Positions 26,701 to 39,075 of a stretch of DNA of 64,000 nt are shown here, piece after piece (within the stretch, counting starts at the first letter, position 1; each line of letters begins with the position of its first letter). The translations under genes and the position numbers were made by a program. Source of the DNA: Cristatella mucedo (lineage: Eukaryota > Bryozoa > Phylactolaemata > Cristatellidae); contig WPIO01000027.1 in assembly GCA_009760855.2 (NCBI GenBank), positions 1,992,501 through 2,056,500 of the forward strand. The letters run 5' to 3'. Below the pieces are notes generated by a model. The model was not told the DNA's origin and did no database searches. It saw only the letters and a program-made list of their open reading frames with translations.

Positions 26701-28897
26701 GTTGAGTCGGCGCACTTATTACCTACCACAGCCCGGCAGAAAGGGATCTTATAATTAGGCTGCACAGCCACGTGATAGCTGCTCAACGTTCAAGCTCATA
26801 CAAAATAGGAAATAAACACGATGCGAAATGAAAGCACTATGGGAGCACATGTGCTCTCTCAACACTCTCACTCACCAGCTGGACATTGCGTACAGCCCGT
26901 GGCACCGGTGGAGGTCTGATACCAGCCGGACGAGCAAGGTGTTGGTGCTGCCAATGCAGCTATGGGGCAGGCATAGCCCGCGGGACATTGGACGCAGGCC
27001 GCACTGCCACCACTGCCGCTGGTGCCGGCCGGACACGGCGCTGGCGCCACCGTGGCATTGGCAATCTGGTAGCCCGGCGGGTTGACGCTGCACGCCGAAG
27101 CTCCACCCACTGAGTAGTAGCCGGCAGCGCATGCATCGGCTGCAAAGCATTACGAGAAAACATGGAGTGTCTGCATCGAAGCACGTGACAGAAAGCAGTG
27201 GCGGCTAGAAGATCAACGCAAGCTGCGCAAGCTCGTGGAGTGCAGCTGTGGCACAAGGGAGTCGCCGAAGAATCGCTGTCTTACCTCTGTAGGTAACCGA
27301 GCAGGCGTAGCCCGGTGGGCAAATCAAGCAGCTGCTGGAGCCAGCACTCGGCTGATACCGGCCGTCGGGGCAGGCCGTGCACTGAGTCGCACCGGCCGAA
27401 CTGCAGGAGTCAGAAGGAGGCAGGATCTCAGACAAAAGCAGGGCAGGCACCGAGGTAGCAGGCCGACTGACTGGCTCTTTCAACAAGTGTCACTGCCAAG
27501 CATTAGGCTAGTATGATTAGATTGATATAGACTGATAGACAAAGCAGAGTGGTAGGCTGAATTTGGTGACTGGACTGTTTCGGTCACCCTGGCAGTTGGG
27601 AAGCTCACAGCTCAGCTGTGAGGAAGCTCTCTAAAGTGACCTGTTTAAAAGAGAGGTTTTTCACATTAACCTTTGAAACCAGAGGCCACCGTTGAACAAT
27701 CTCATCATAGCTGCTAGTGGGTACCTTGCAGGTGCTTGGATTATCAAGAAAATGGTATAATATTAACAATAACAATGATAATAATAAGACATGTCTAAAG
27801 CACCCTCCGAGAAACCAAGCTCTGTCTAGCTGTTTTACCTAAGCTATAAGGGTATTAACAGCTTGGTAAATAGAGCTCACTCTTCTACATACAGTTCACC
27901 GACCTGTGTAAAGCACAGGGCCCTTTGCAGAAAAAGACTTAAAACCAATGGTGATCAGTGACCGACCTCGTCCTTGTTCGGCGCTTCACATGATACGTTA
28001 TGGCAACCACTGGTTCCCAGAAATTGCCAAAACTTCTGATTAAGAGGCTTGTCCATCATATAGGTCAGCACCTTAAGAGTGATGCAAAAAACGTCATACG
28101 TCACTGAGTGGCTTGAGCACACTCCACTCTGACGAGTCACAGACTCGTCAGATTGGAGTGTGCTCGGGCCAATAATTTTCTATGCAGACGACGAGTATCA
28201 CTGCAGTATTTATTGAGCTCTGCTCTGGTGCTGCAAAGGGGCAGGGAATTGGGAGCCAGCCTCACGGTTCGATCACGGGCTCATTTTCTGGAAGGAAGGT
28301 CAGGCGATTAGCAACCAACCCCGTGATCGATCATACACCCACCGTGCACGCCACTCACCGGCCGCCCCCCACCGGCTGTGAGCAGCTGCAATCGACTCGA
28401 GCTGCCGTAGAGACGGCTTGCTGCTCTCGACGAGCAAAGCAAGCAGAGCAACAGGAGCGAGCAGCACGCACGCACGCACACACCTGTAGTAGCCGGCAGT
28501 GCACTGAGTCGGTGTCGCGGTCGCGCTTGGACACTCGTAGCCAGGCGAGCACACAGTGCAGCTCTCGGCGCCGGATGGAGCATACGAGCCCTGCGGACAG
28601 GGCAGGCAAGCGGCACTGCCGTTGCTGCTGTAGGTGCCCGGCAAACACTCTTGTGCAGCTGCTGCCACAGATGCGCAGCTGTAACCTGCAGCAGAAACAG
28701 AAGGCCGTGCAGCATTCCGACCCCCTGCTTCTCAAAAAACTGCTCCACCGAGCATCTGAAAACTAGCAGTAGATCATATAGTAGAGGGCCTTGCGACTAA
28801 TGTAACCACATAAATACTAGGCATCACGACTGACACCGTGAGCTGAAGAGAGCACTATTAAAGTCATGTAAAAGTAAAGTGTGCTGATTAAACAACC

Positions 28898-28959
<62 letters not shown>

Positions 28960-31900
28960 GCAGCATGATGTGAGCCTTAATGGCTATCATTTCGCTTGCA
29001 GATGGCACAAACGACTGCCTGATGCAAGACTCGAAACCATGAGCAGGTTCGAAATGTCAGAGCACTCTACTCCCGGGCAAACACCCAGGCGCTAGTCTAA
29101 TGCAATCTACTATACTAGTTTGGCCCAGTGATTATGGAGCTTGCCCAACCAAGGTCAAAGTGCATGTGTGTGATGACCGTGGGCATGGGCTCGAGCACGG
29201 TGGCATGTGTGATGCCTGAATAGATATTCAGTTCTCTTAAAGTGGTATACAAATAAATTATATTTCACTGTTTTGTATTTTCTATAAATGTCAGAAATTC
29301 ATTTGCCAGAAGCATAAATTTGCCGTCGTGCCGAAACTCGGTTGGTGTAAATCATGCCTTACAAAGTTGAGTGCAGGGCCTCGACCTGCAGCTCAGCTCA
29401 CTGTAGCCCAGGCTGTTAGATACAACACCATTAAGATGCAAATCGGAGACAACACTGAGGATGACACCGCCGGCTTTTTCCTTCACGAACTTTTTCTCGA
29501 CAACCTATTTGACCGTGTCTTATCTCAGACGAGGCCAACCGTGAGCCAAATAGCAAATCGACGCCCTTCTCAGCTGACTAACGCATGATTAGCACAATTA
29601 GCCAAGTAAAGAAGCACTGCAGTGCAATGGATTGTCGAGCTACGCTCGAAGACACTTATATCCACTTTTGGCAACCGTCGACAGGTGATTTATACACTCC
29701 AAGATTTTACAGAGCGTTTTGTATCTGTCAATGCAATGCCAGCCGAGAGCCCAAAGTGACTTCCTGTGTATGAATACTAAGAAGGTGAAGACCTCGTGAA
29801 GTGATTTTTAGGGTAGCTCGGAGTAACTACTTAAAAGATGAACAAGAAGAATACATTCCCAGGAGCTTCGCTGCATGTAGCAGCTTGACCGCTACCCAAG
29901 CACATCGACGTGCCTGGCTAGATGCCTACCTGCAGGACACTGAATGCATCCGGTTTGGCCTGGTTGCGACTGATAGGTCCCAGTCGTGCATCCGATGAAT
30001 GACTGTGCACCTGCGACTGGACAGGCATTTCCAGCTGGACATGGTAGGCAGTTGGCTGCGCCGGCTAAGGAGTAGCTGCCAGCAGCACACACGGCTGGCG
30101 ATCCGGTGGTAGTCGAGGAGCATTCATATCCTAGGCGACAAAGAGTACCTGGTGAAGTGCTGTCAGCAAGCGGCAACACACTAGTTAACTGCAATGCAAT
30201 GTAATGTAATGTATCTCCATCAGTAACTCCACAATGCCATAACTGCCATAATTGGGTAGATTACGCTGGAGGGTTTTCTATTGCGCAATCAAAGCCCTGG
30301 GCAGCTTTCAGTATGCATTACATGTGCGTGACATTTGAATAAAGTTGCTAATCTTTCTGGACATAGTGCATTAGCCACAAGCACTCTGCTACAAACAACA
30401 TAGCATTGACCGTCAATTATTACTTGACCGCAAGAATTGTGATGGCACGTCTGATTTGTTAACGCCTCACAGAAGATTAGGTCTGATAAGGCGTCCATGA
30501 TGGTGGAATGTGGCATTGATAGTCCTGAGCAAAGGTGCTGTTAGATGGTACAGTAACTATCCCTAGTCTGTACAGCTCCACATATATATTTACACTGCAG
30601 TGGCTCAACATTGGTGAGGGAAATGCAGAGTTAGCCTTCAGTCGTAACAAAAATGCACCTAGTTGAGAGAGGAGTATGACCTTAAAGTAAAGGGACAATT
30701 TTCATTTCATTGCTACTGACACACTGCGCTGGCAGTGCCTCGCAGGCAATGTGTATGAGACGTATGAACCCTGAGAAATGTATGGACACTGGCATCCGTG
30801 GCCGATCAGGTTATTGCTGCTCCAAGTGGTGCTGCTCAATTTCCACCGTACACTCACAGTAATGTCCTCTAGTCAGTGCATTCATGCTGCTATGATCAAT
30901 CTGCAATACCCACTCCAAACCCGTGTGTACTGCCCAGATGCAAATGGGAAAACTATGGAGGCAGCCAGGTGCCTTCAGTTTCTGCTTCTTACCAGGCTAT
31001 TAATGTGAAGATGAGTAATTATAAACGACTCCCTCCCCCATCAGAGCTGTGGTCTTAACTTGGGCTGTGATATATGCAGCTCTAATAAGCACGAGCAAGG
31101 TGAAATATTTGAAAACTTCTTGCAAGCTTACATTTAATCTACCTCTAAGGATCCCGGCAACAAAATTGTCGAAGGACAATATGGTATTGCTAGATAATGC
31201 TTTACGGCCTACATATGTAGGCTATAGTAATTTGTTCTTAATCTAGTCTTTGTTGGTTTGGTACAGTGGTTAAGGTGCATGCCCCGACCAAGGTCTGGCC
31301 GAGGTCGTGGGCTCGAGCCCCATGGCATATGTGAAGCGCTTGAATAGAGATTAAGTTCTCTGAGAGTGCTATACAAGTAAATTATATTTTTCCGTTAAAA
31401 GCACGATTGCAAATCACTATTTGTGTATTAATCAGCAACAAGCACTAGTAATCCAGAGGGTTCAGTGAACTGGACGCCAGGGTGTTTCTGAAATGATTAA
31501 TCATCAAATTTGATATCGTACAAACAGCCAGCAGCTCCATCAAGGACTGAAACGTACGACCGGCGTTTGAAGCACTTCCTTATCATTCACAGAGAGATAT
31601 TTGGGAAGCTGTACATATTCACAAATAAAACTTTGAACACAAAAATGATCATAAAAAGGTAATCGGAAACAGCATTTTAATGTCACTTGCTTCCACCTGA
31701 AACAGTCAGACAGCTAGTGAATTCTGCTCTTCACATATATTAGTATTGCCCCGAATGTATGTGAGGGCGTTTTAAAGTGTGAGCAAGAGACCAGAATATT
31801 AGAGATAATAAAAGAGTAAACAGAAAGTAACTTGCTAGATTAAGCAATATAAAAAGCTTTGCATGCAATAATGATGTCCCACAATGCCAGCAACTGCTAC

Positions 31901-34900
31901 CAACTGCCAGCAACAGCATTTGGTCACAAACCAGCAAGCCACGCCGATATGTACACGAGTTTCTGCCTTCCGCCAGAGTGAACATATGACTGCCACACGC
32001 ACAGATGACACACACGGTGTGAGCAAGGCAAACCCAACGGCCGGCCACGTACCGGCCGGACAGCTGGAACAGACAGTTGATCCGTTTAAGCTGTACATCC
32101 CCTGGCCACAGGGTGTCGCGACTGTGGCACTGCAATAATAGCCGGCACGGCAAAGTTCGCAGGAAGGTGCTCCACTAGAGCTCCAGGTACCTGCCAAATC
32201 GTGAACACCTCGATTAACAAACATTTTAGAAAGCGTATGTGTCTTGTTTAGGGCTACAGAGTGACTGAATCAAATCGGCAACGAGATCACGTAACATTCT
32301 TGATGCCAGAGAAGAATAGCCGAACAATATTACATCATTATAGGCACAATCTAGAAAGACTCGACATCATGTCAAGTGCAAGGAACTAGTTCTCGGCCAG
32401 CGGACTTGCCAAGCTGTAGCTAAGTGATATTCAACTTCTAGGTTTTTCCAGGTATCCTGCGGCATCCACTAGCCAGCATTTGCAACAGCCATTACAGCTG
32501 CAGTTAGATGCCAAGTGCAAAAATGACTTGGGAGATTGGATAAAATAAATGTGGACAACACAGCTACGACGACTACCGAACTGAGATTCGGCTGACACTT
32601 GAAAGACCAGGTGACTGATTGCAGACTGGAGGCATCTGAAATGGTACCATCGGCTGCTGGACCCCACCCAGATCTTGCAGATGTCTGGCCCAAGTGTATC
32701 AGCAGGGGTGGGATGGCCGGATACAGTCCCTTTTAAGCCTAGTGGCACATCTCAAGCAAGGGCTGTGGCTTACGGTGGCTGGGTGGCTCTGGAAGGTCAA
32801 GTATCAGTCGTCTACTTGAAAAGTTCTGCACATAATGGTTAATGGTAATGCGTACTTCGATATTTAACGACGTAATGAGCCAACTAAATCATAGTGCCCT
32901 AAGTTATTTTGGCTGCCAGTGACAATTTAGCTGTGTCAGCCGGCAAAAGGAAAGACAGACAAACTGATTGACAGAGAAGGAGGAAGAAAGGTTGAGGGAA
33001 AAAGGCAAGCAACAATCATCGTTTTTACCAAGTATCAATGCGGGTAGACAGGCACTGGTGAGAACTGTAGTACTGCTTCTCCTATGGAATCTCACTGCTG
33101 GTGTATCTGGCCTCATATACCATTTTGATAGAATTCGAGTACTTTATGCAAATTTTAACATGATCTTATTTGAGAACAAATGAAGAATTTATTCGTGTAG
33201 ACAAGTCTAGATTCCGAGCATGCAAAGATTGTTATGACTGGCTGAGGGGGTAGCAATAGCAATTGCGTATCACAAGGGCAGCTAGCTAGCTATACAAACA
33301 AATGGTCCCTCTCCACTTTACGTTTCGACTTTCGTGGCTTCACTCTATTGCGGCTTTTCCAAATATCTCCATTAAAAAGTAGATCGAGATGATGAAAATG
33401 ATACAGCAAGCGGTCGGTTGTCTAATTCAATTATACACCCCTGCATAACAATTAAAATTAAAATTACTTTACTTAGGTCTATGTCTTTGAGCACCCACAC
33501 CCTCACAAATCCTTCAACGTCAGGTGCAGCCTCATTGAGAGAAGTAACCTTGCTCTTCTTTGCCGTGCAGTACACCTCTTCATCATCATTGAACAAATTG
33601 CACTATTTTCATAAGTTAGTGGTAGTGTGCAAAACTGCTTGTGTGTAATTAAATGTATGCTAATAATATAATATTTGTAACTCCTAATATGTCTTATTAT
33701 CCCTTACTTTGTCTAATATATTGGGTAATACGACGACAACTACTCTCCTGTTGCCGACTATGGCTCATCCTTTTCAGCGTTCCTGACCTGCTACTGCCAT
33801 GCTACTCAGTACCTCAACTGCCCCCATGACTCTGCTATGCTTCCCACTTTCTCTTGGTTGCGTGAGACCAAGTATGTTGGCTACCGAATGCATACCGAAA
33901 ACCGCTTAGGCTGTGAGTGTGCTATACAAAACTCTCCATCGTAACACCCACGTGGTCTTTATGACTTTGTGGATTTACAGACAGAGATATATAATGGAGA
34001 CTGGAAGGGTGTTATTTCATGTCCGGAGGGCTTTAATAACGTAAAAACTGAATTAGAGGGTCGTGAGCAGAATTTTTCTATGCTCTAGTTACGAAAATAT
34101 TCGATTTATAAATAAAGAACTGTACTTCGTGGAAATTCACCTATCGAGGCAGAGTCTAGAACCGATTAACCTCGATAAACGAGGGACGACTGTACAGCTA
34201 TTTCCTTGGAGTGCTAACTGATATGACAAACTGTAATGCAGTTAAGCAGACGATAAAAAATGCAAATGTATGTCAAAGCTTAAAAAGAATGCTTGCTGCT
34301 AGTGATAATCTTATGCATGTTTCCGACTATAAAATGCTGCCCTGATCTGGCCCAGGTTAAGGTGCTAGCCTTTGACGATCGAGATCATGGGCTCAGTGGC
34401 TTACGAGATGCTTCTGGGTGGAGATTAAGTTTTCTTGGGATGCTACACAAATGAATTATATATATACAGGTATATATATATGTGCATGTATTGCGATATA
34501 TATACATATATATATATATATATCTCTTGACATTTACATAAACTTAGCAGCCATAGGTTCTGCCGAACCTACTCAAACTATGGCCCCCTGGTTGACTATT
34601 GCTGTAGGCAGTTTTAAAGTCCTCCCAAAGAGTCAAAACGAGTGAAACTGACGTCAAATAAGCAAAACAGTCCAATGCACAATGTTTTCAACACGAAAAC
34701 CGAAACAGGGACAGTAGAAACTCTAGATCTAGTAGGATGCGACCCCCTCCCCAATTAGCGACCACTTCTGCTATTTTCGCTGGCACAGACTCAACGAGTC
34801 TCAGAGTTAAGTCGGATGGTAATGCATTCCAGACCGCTTGCCATTTGTCCCATTATTCGACCGGCAGTCTTATTTTGGTGTCTAGAGCTCTCAGCCGACG

Positions 34901-37900
34901 CTAGACGCTGAACCTCGTGCCACAGATGTTCAATCGGGTTAAGGTCCAGGCTCTGACTAGGCCACTTAAAACGCTTGAAATGAGAACAGTCAGGAAACTG
35001 TTTTTCACTTTGATAACTTATCTGACGCTTTCAGCACCGAATTTCGTGCATTGACTGACTCATTGTCTCTTGTGGCTCATGTGCATGGCCCTACCCACAT
35101 CAAGGGTCACACATTCGACCAGATTTTCTCATATAACTGCACTTTGTCATCACCAATTATTACCAAATCATGCTTATCTGACCACATGCAGATCTCATTC
35201 AATCTACAGTGTGTGCCCACATCCTCCTCTAAAATAACCTGTGAATCGCGAAACCTCAAGACCCTTGACATCGATGCTGTCCGTGCGAGAATATCTGCTT
35301 CACCTCTGCTGCTCAATCCTCCCTCCGATCTGTCATCATTGGTAGATAGCTTCAACATGACACTAGCTGACACGCTAGACGAGTTTGCCCCTCTGACAAA
35401 GCGCACTGTGCGTCCCCGCCCAGACGGCCTATGGTTTACCGCAGACATTAAACTAGCCAAGTCTACTAAACGAAAGCTTGAAAAAGCATACAAAAGATCC
35501 GGACTAACTGTCGATCGACAGGCAAATGAAGGCTACTGTAAGTCGTACCAATCAATCCTAGCAAAGGCTAAGTCTAGTTTTTATAACAACATTGTTGAAT
35601 CACAGATGCACAATCCAAAAATGCTGATGTCGACAATAAAGCATCTCCTCAACCGTTCCCAGATTAGCTCCTTGCCTGATGATCCTAATGATGATCTAGC
35701 CGATCGCTTCTCTCGATTCTTTGTGCAGAAGATAGACAAGATCAGGGAATCCATCCCAGCGATGACAAACTCCCCACTAGAATGCTGTTCCTCGGTTCCT
35801 GGCTGCACTCAATGTCTGCATTTAAGCAGGTCACTAGTGATCTAGTCCTAAAGTTCGTATCTCAATCAAAGAAGACAACAAGACCTCTGGACCCTATTTC
35901 CACTGTCCTGCTCCTACGTTGCATTGATCTGCTGCTGCCATGCATAACTAACATAATTAATATGTCATTAGCCTCAGGTCATGTCCCAGCACCTTTCAAA
36001 AAAGCTGTAGTCAGGCCACTTCTCAAGAAAGCTACACTTGACCTAGAGAACTTGAGCAACTACCGCCCAGTTTCCCTTCTACCATTCCTATCAAAGACAC
36101 TCGAACGGGTCGTGGCGGACCAGCTGAACTTGTATATCGAAACCTCACACCTTGCTAGTAAGTTCCAGTCAGGCTTTAGAGCTAATCACTCCACAGAGTC
36201 AGCATTGCTTCGGGTATACAACGACCTACTTAGGAATGCAGACATGGGTAGAGTGTCTCTGCTTGTTTTGCTTGATCTTTCGGCAGCTTTTGATACCATC
36301 GATCACAAAGTTCTTCTAGAGCGCCTCTCATTTCACCTGGGCATCACTGGCACTGCTCTGCAGTGGTTCAGGTCCTATCTCAGTGGGAGACTCCAGAGTA
36401 TTGACGTGAATGGACAAAGATCATCTGAAGTACCTCTGAAATATGGAGTACCTCAGGGCTCAGTGCTAGGTCCGATTCTTTTCACGGTTTATACTCTGCC
36501 TCTTGCTGATGTGATTGCCAAGCACAATCTAGGCTTTCACTTCTATGCGGATGACACTCAGTTGTACCTTTGCTTTGATCCCTCCCAGCGTTCGAGCACC
36601 TCAAATTCTCTAAACTCACTAGCTGCATGCATTGATGACATCCGCACATGGATGGCAGCAAATTTTCTAAAACTTAACGATGATAAAACTAACTTACTAG
36701 TTATGGGCAAACCCAGTGTGATCCAGAGATTGGAAAGGCTGACTCTCAAAATTGGCTCTGCCAGCATATCTCCAGTTGAATCAGCTCGAAATCTAGGTGT
36801 CATATTCCAAAGCGACCTCTCGTTAGATGACCATATCAGCTCCACAGTCAAATCCGCCTATTTTCAGCTTCATAATATTGCTAAAATTCGGGCTTGTTTA
36901 GATAAAGATACCACGTCCAAGTTGGTCCATGCATTCGTGACATCCCGTCTCGACTTCTGCAACTCACTGCTTACTGGCCTACCAGCATGTGCGATCAGGC
37001 GATTGCAGCTGGTGCAAAACTCTGCAGCTAGGCTTGTCTGTCGTGAGTGCCGCAGTTGCCACATTACTCCACTTCTCGCCGATCTGCACTGGCTACCAGT
37101 CAAGCAACGGATTGACTTCAAGGTTTTGTCGCTCACTTTTAGGTCCCTTCATTCTATGGCTCCAGCCTATCTGTCAGATTTACTCCCCCATCAGGCCAAG
37201 CATCGTACCACCCGCTTTTCGGAATCCAACAGTCTAGAAATACCTCATATAAACCTTAAATCCTTTGGAGACCGTGCATTTAGTTCATATGCTCCCAAAG
37301 CCTGGAACTGCCTCCCGACCTGCATCAGAACATCCCCTGACCTGACCACATTTAAAAGGAACCTAAAAACACACTTATTTAGGACAGCATTTAGTGGGTC
37401 CCTGTGATTCGTCCTTGATGTACTTATGCGTGCTGACATTGTGCATGCTGCCACTAACGACATTTGAATGCTGACCCTGTGCATGTTCACCCCAAACCAT
37501 ATTATTCATTTTGTTTGTTTTTCAAGCATGATTTTACTTACCATTCAATTGCATTTCACTTTACAGCAAATGTAAAGCGCCTAGAGAGAGATTAAGTTCT
37601 CTGAGGGCACTTTATCAAGTGAATTATTATTATTATTATTATTATAAACTGTACCACAACTTTCGCAGTATATTTCGGATCGCTTTCCTCTTGATATATA
37701 AAATTAGTGCAGGGCAGGTCATCCAGGATTCGCAGGTAGCCGTCTTTAATCATTATGCCTTCAATGTGTTGAAGGGCTTCAACATCGTTTGCTGCGAAGC
37801 CTCCCTACACCATCACTGGTCCGGACCTGAACATCACAGTATGTTGCAAGCAGACATCGGCATATGCTTTTGTCACTCCTGGGTCGAACGCAGGATCGAC

Positions 37901-38966
37901 GTTTGCAGCTGCCATACACGCTGCACTTACATTCGTCGGTAAAGAATACCCATTTCCAATCTTCGGTAGTCCAGTGTCTATGCTGCCACCCTCACAGAAG
38001 ACGCACTTCATAATGGGCTTTTGTTGGTAGCTGAGCTTGCTTTGCCACCCTTGCCATAACGCCTTGTTCGTTGAGCCTTCACCTCACAGTCTGCTCACTG
38101 AGGATTTTGCCGGTGGTAAGCTTGAGTGCTTTGGCATGGACTCGAGCAAGGGCAACGTGGGCCTTCAGGCACTCCATTTTCAGGAGCCAATCATCCCTCC
38201 AAGTAGAAGCCCGAGAGCACCAAGATACAGGCTAATTCTTCATCGTCCCTAGCACAGACATTTTCCGAATGTTATATCGGACTGCGTTCTTGCTTAATTA
38301 CCAGCTTCCGTGCGATCTCTCAGTTGCTAACCTTCTCAACATGGTAAGATCATGGCTGACCCTTGACAAAATAAGACAAAGCATAACGTCTTCCCTTTGC
38401 TATAGCTGCTAGTAGTACATTTACATGCTGATACGATCTGCAGGCAGTGGCCAAGGTCACTAGGTGGCGGCCCAACTTACCCTGTGTGCTAGCCCAACAA
38501 GACTATATTGCACCTTTTATTAGACAAATAAGGTTAGCAAATGCTACTGGAATGATGTCGGCCATTTTTAAATGTGCAATCCCCAATTCAGATTTTCTCT
38601 ACTAGCAGATGTTTACAACATTATTATCGCGTACCATGCCCATGGGTGGGTGATGCAATACTTCCCACCCAGCCACCGAAATCCAGAGCCGAAACCCTCC
38701 AACGGTATAGGAGTTATCCGGTTGCTAAGGAAGGCATCAATGCCTACTTCCGGGTTTCCCAGGTACAGCACTCGGAAGTCCTCGTGAGAAAAATGATACT
38801 GACCAAAACACTGCTTCTCGATAGCCAACGAATTAAAACACATTCTTCAGTATTTACCATAAATTTGCAGTAGTTCCAACAACTGTTGGCTGAGGTACAT
38901 CGACTCTACTCACAGCTGGCCAAGTGAGGCAAAACTTACAGCTGCTAGTGTCTGTGTGTGTGTGTG

Positions 38967-39003
<37 letters not shown>

Positions 39004-39035
39004 TTGTGCATTTTTTTAATATATACACAGGTGTG

Positions 39036-39075
<40 letters not shown>

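Larger units (their letters stand above)
27401..28483. other. Intron 8-9
   Basis: 1,083 bp. Contains a diverged LINE-1 tail (27765-27860) and an inverted pair around ACTCCACTCTGACGAGTC / GACTCGTCAGATTGGAGTGT at 28120-28164. Confidence 0.65.
35002..37645 (+). mobile_element. LINE-1 family (CR1/L2-like) element, longest copy, 5'-truncated
   Basis: 2,644 bp flanked by a 7-bp duplication AAACTGT (34995-35001 and 37646-37652). It begins inside the endonuclease domain, runs through reverse transcriptase, and ends with a 3' UTR (TAAAGCGCCTAGAGAGAG, TTAAGTTCTCTGAGGGC) and (ATT)n. It is the reference for the other LINE-1 fragments here. Confidence 0.93.
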
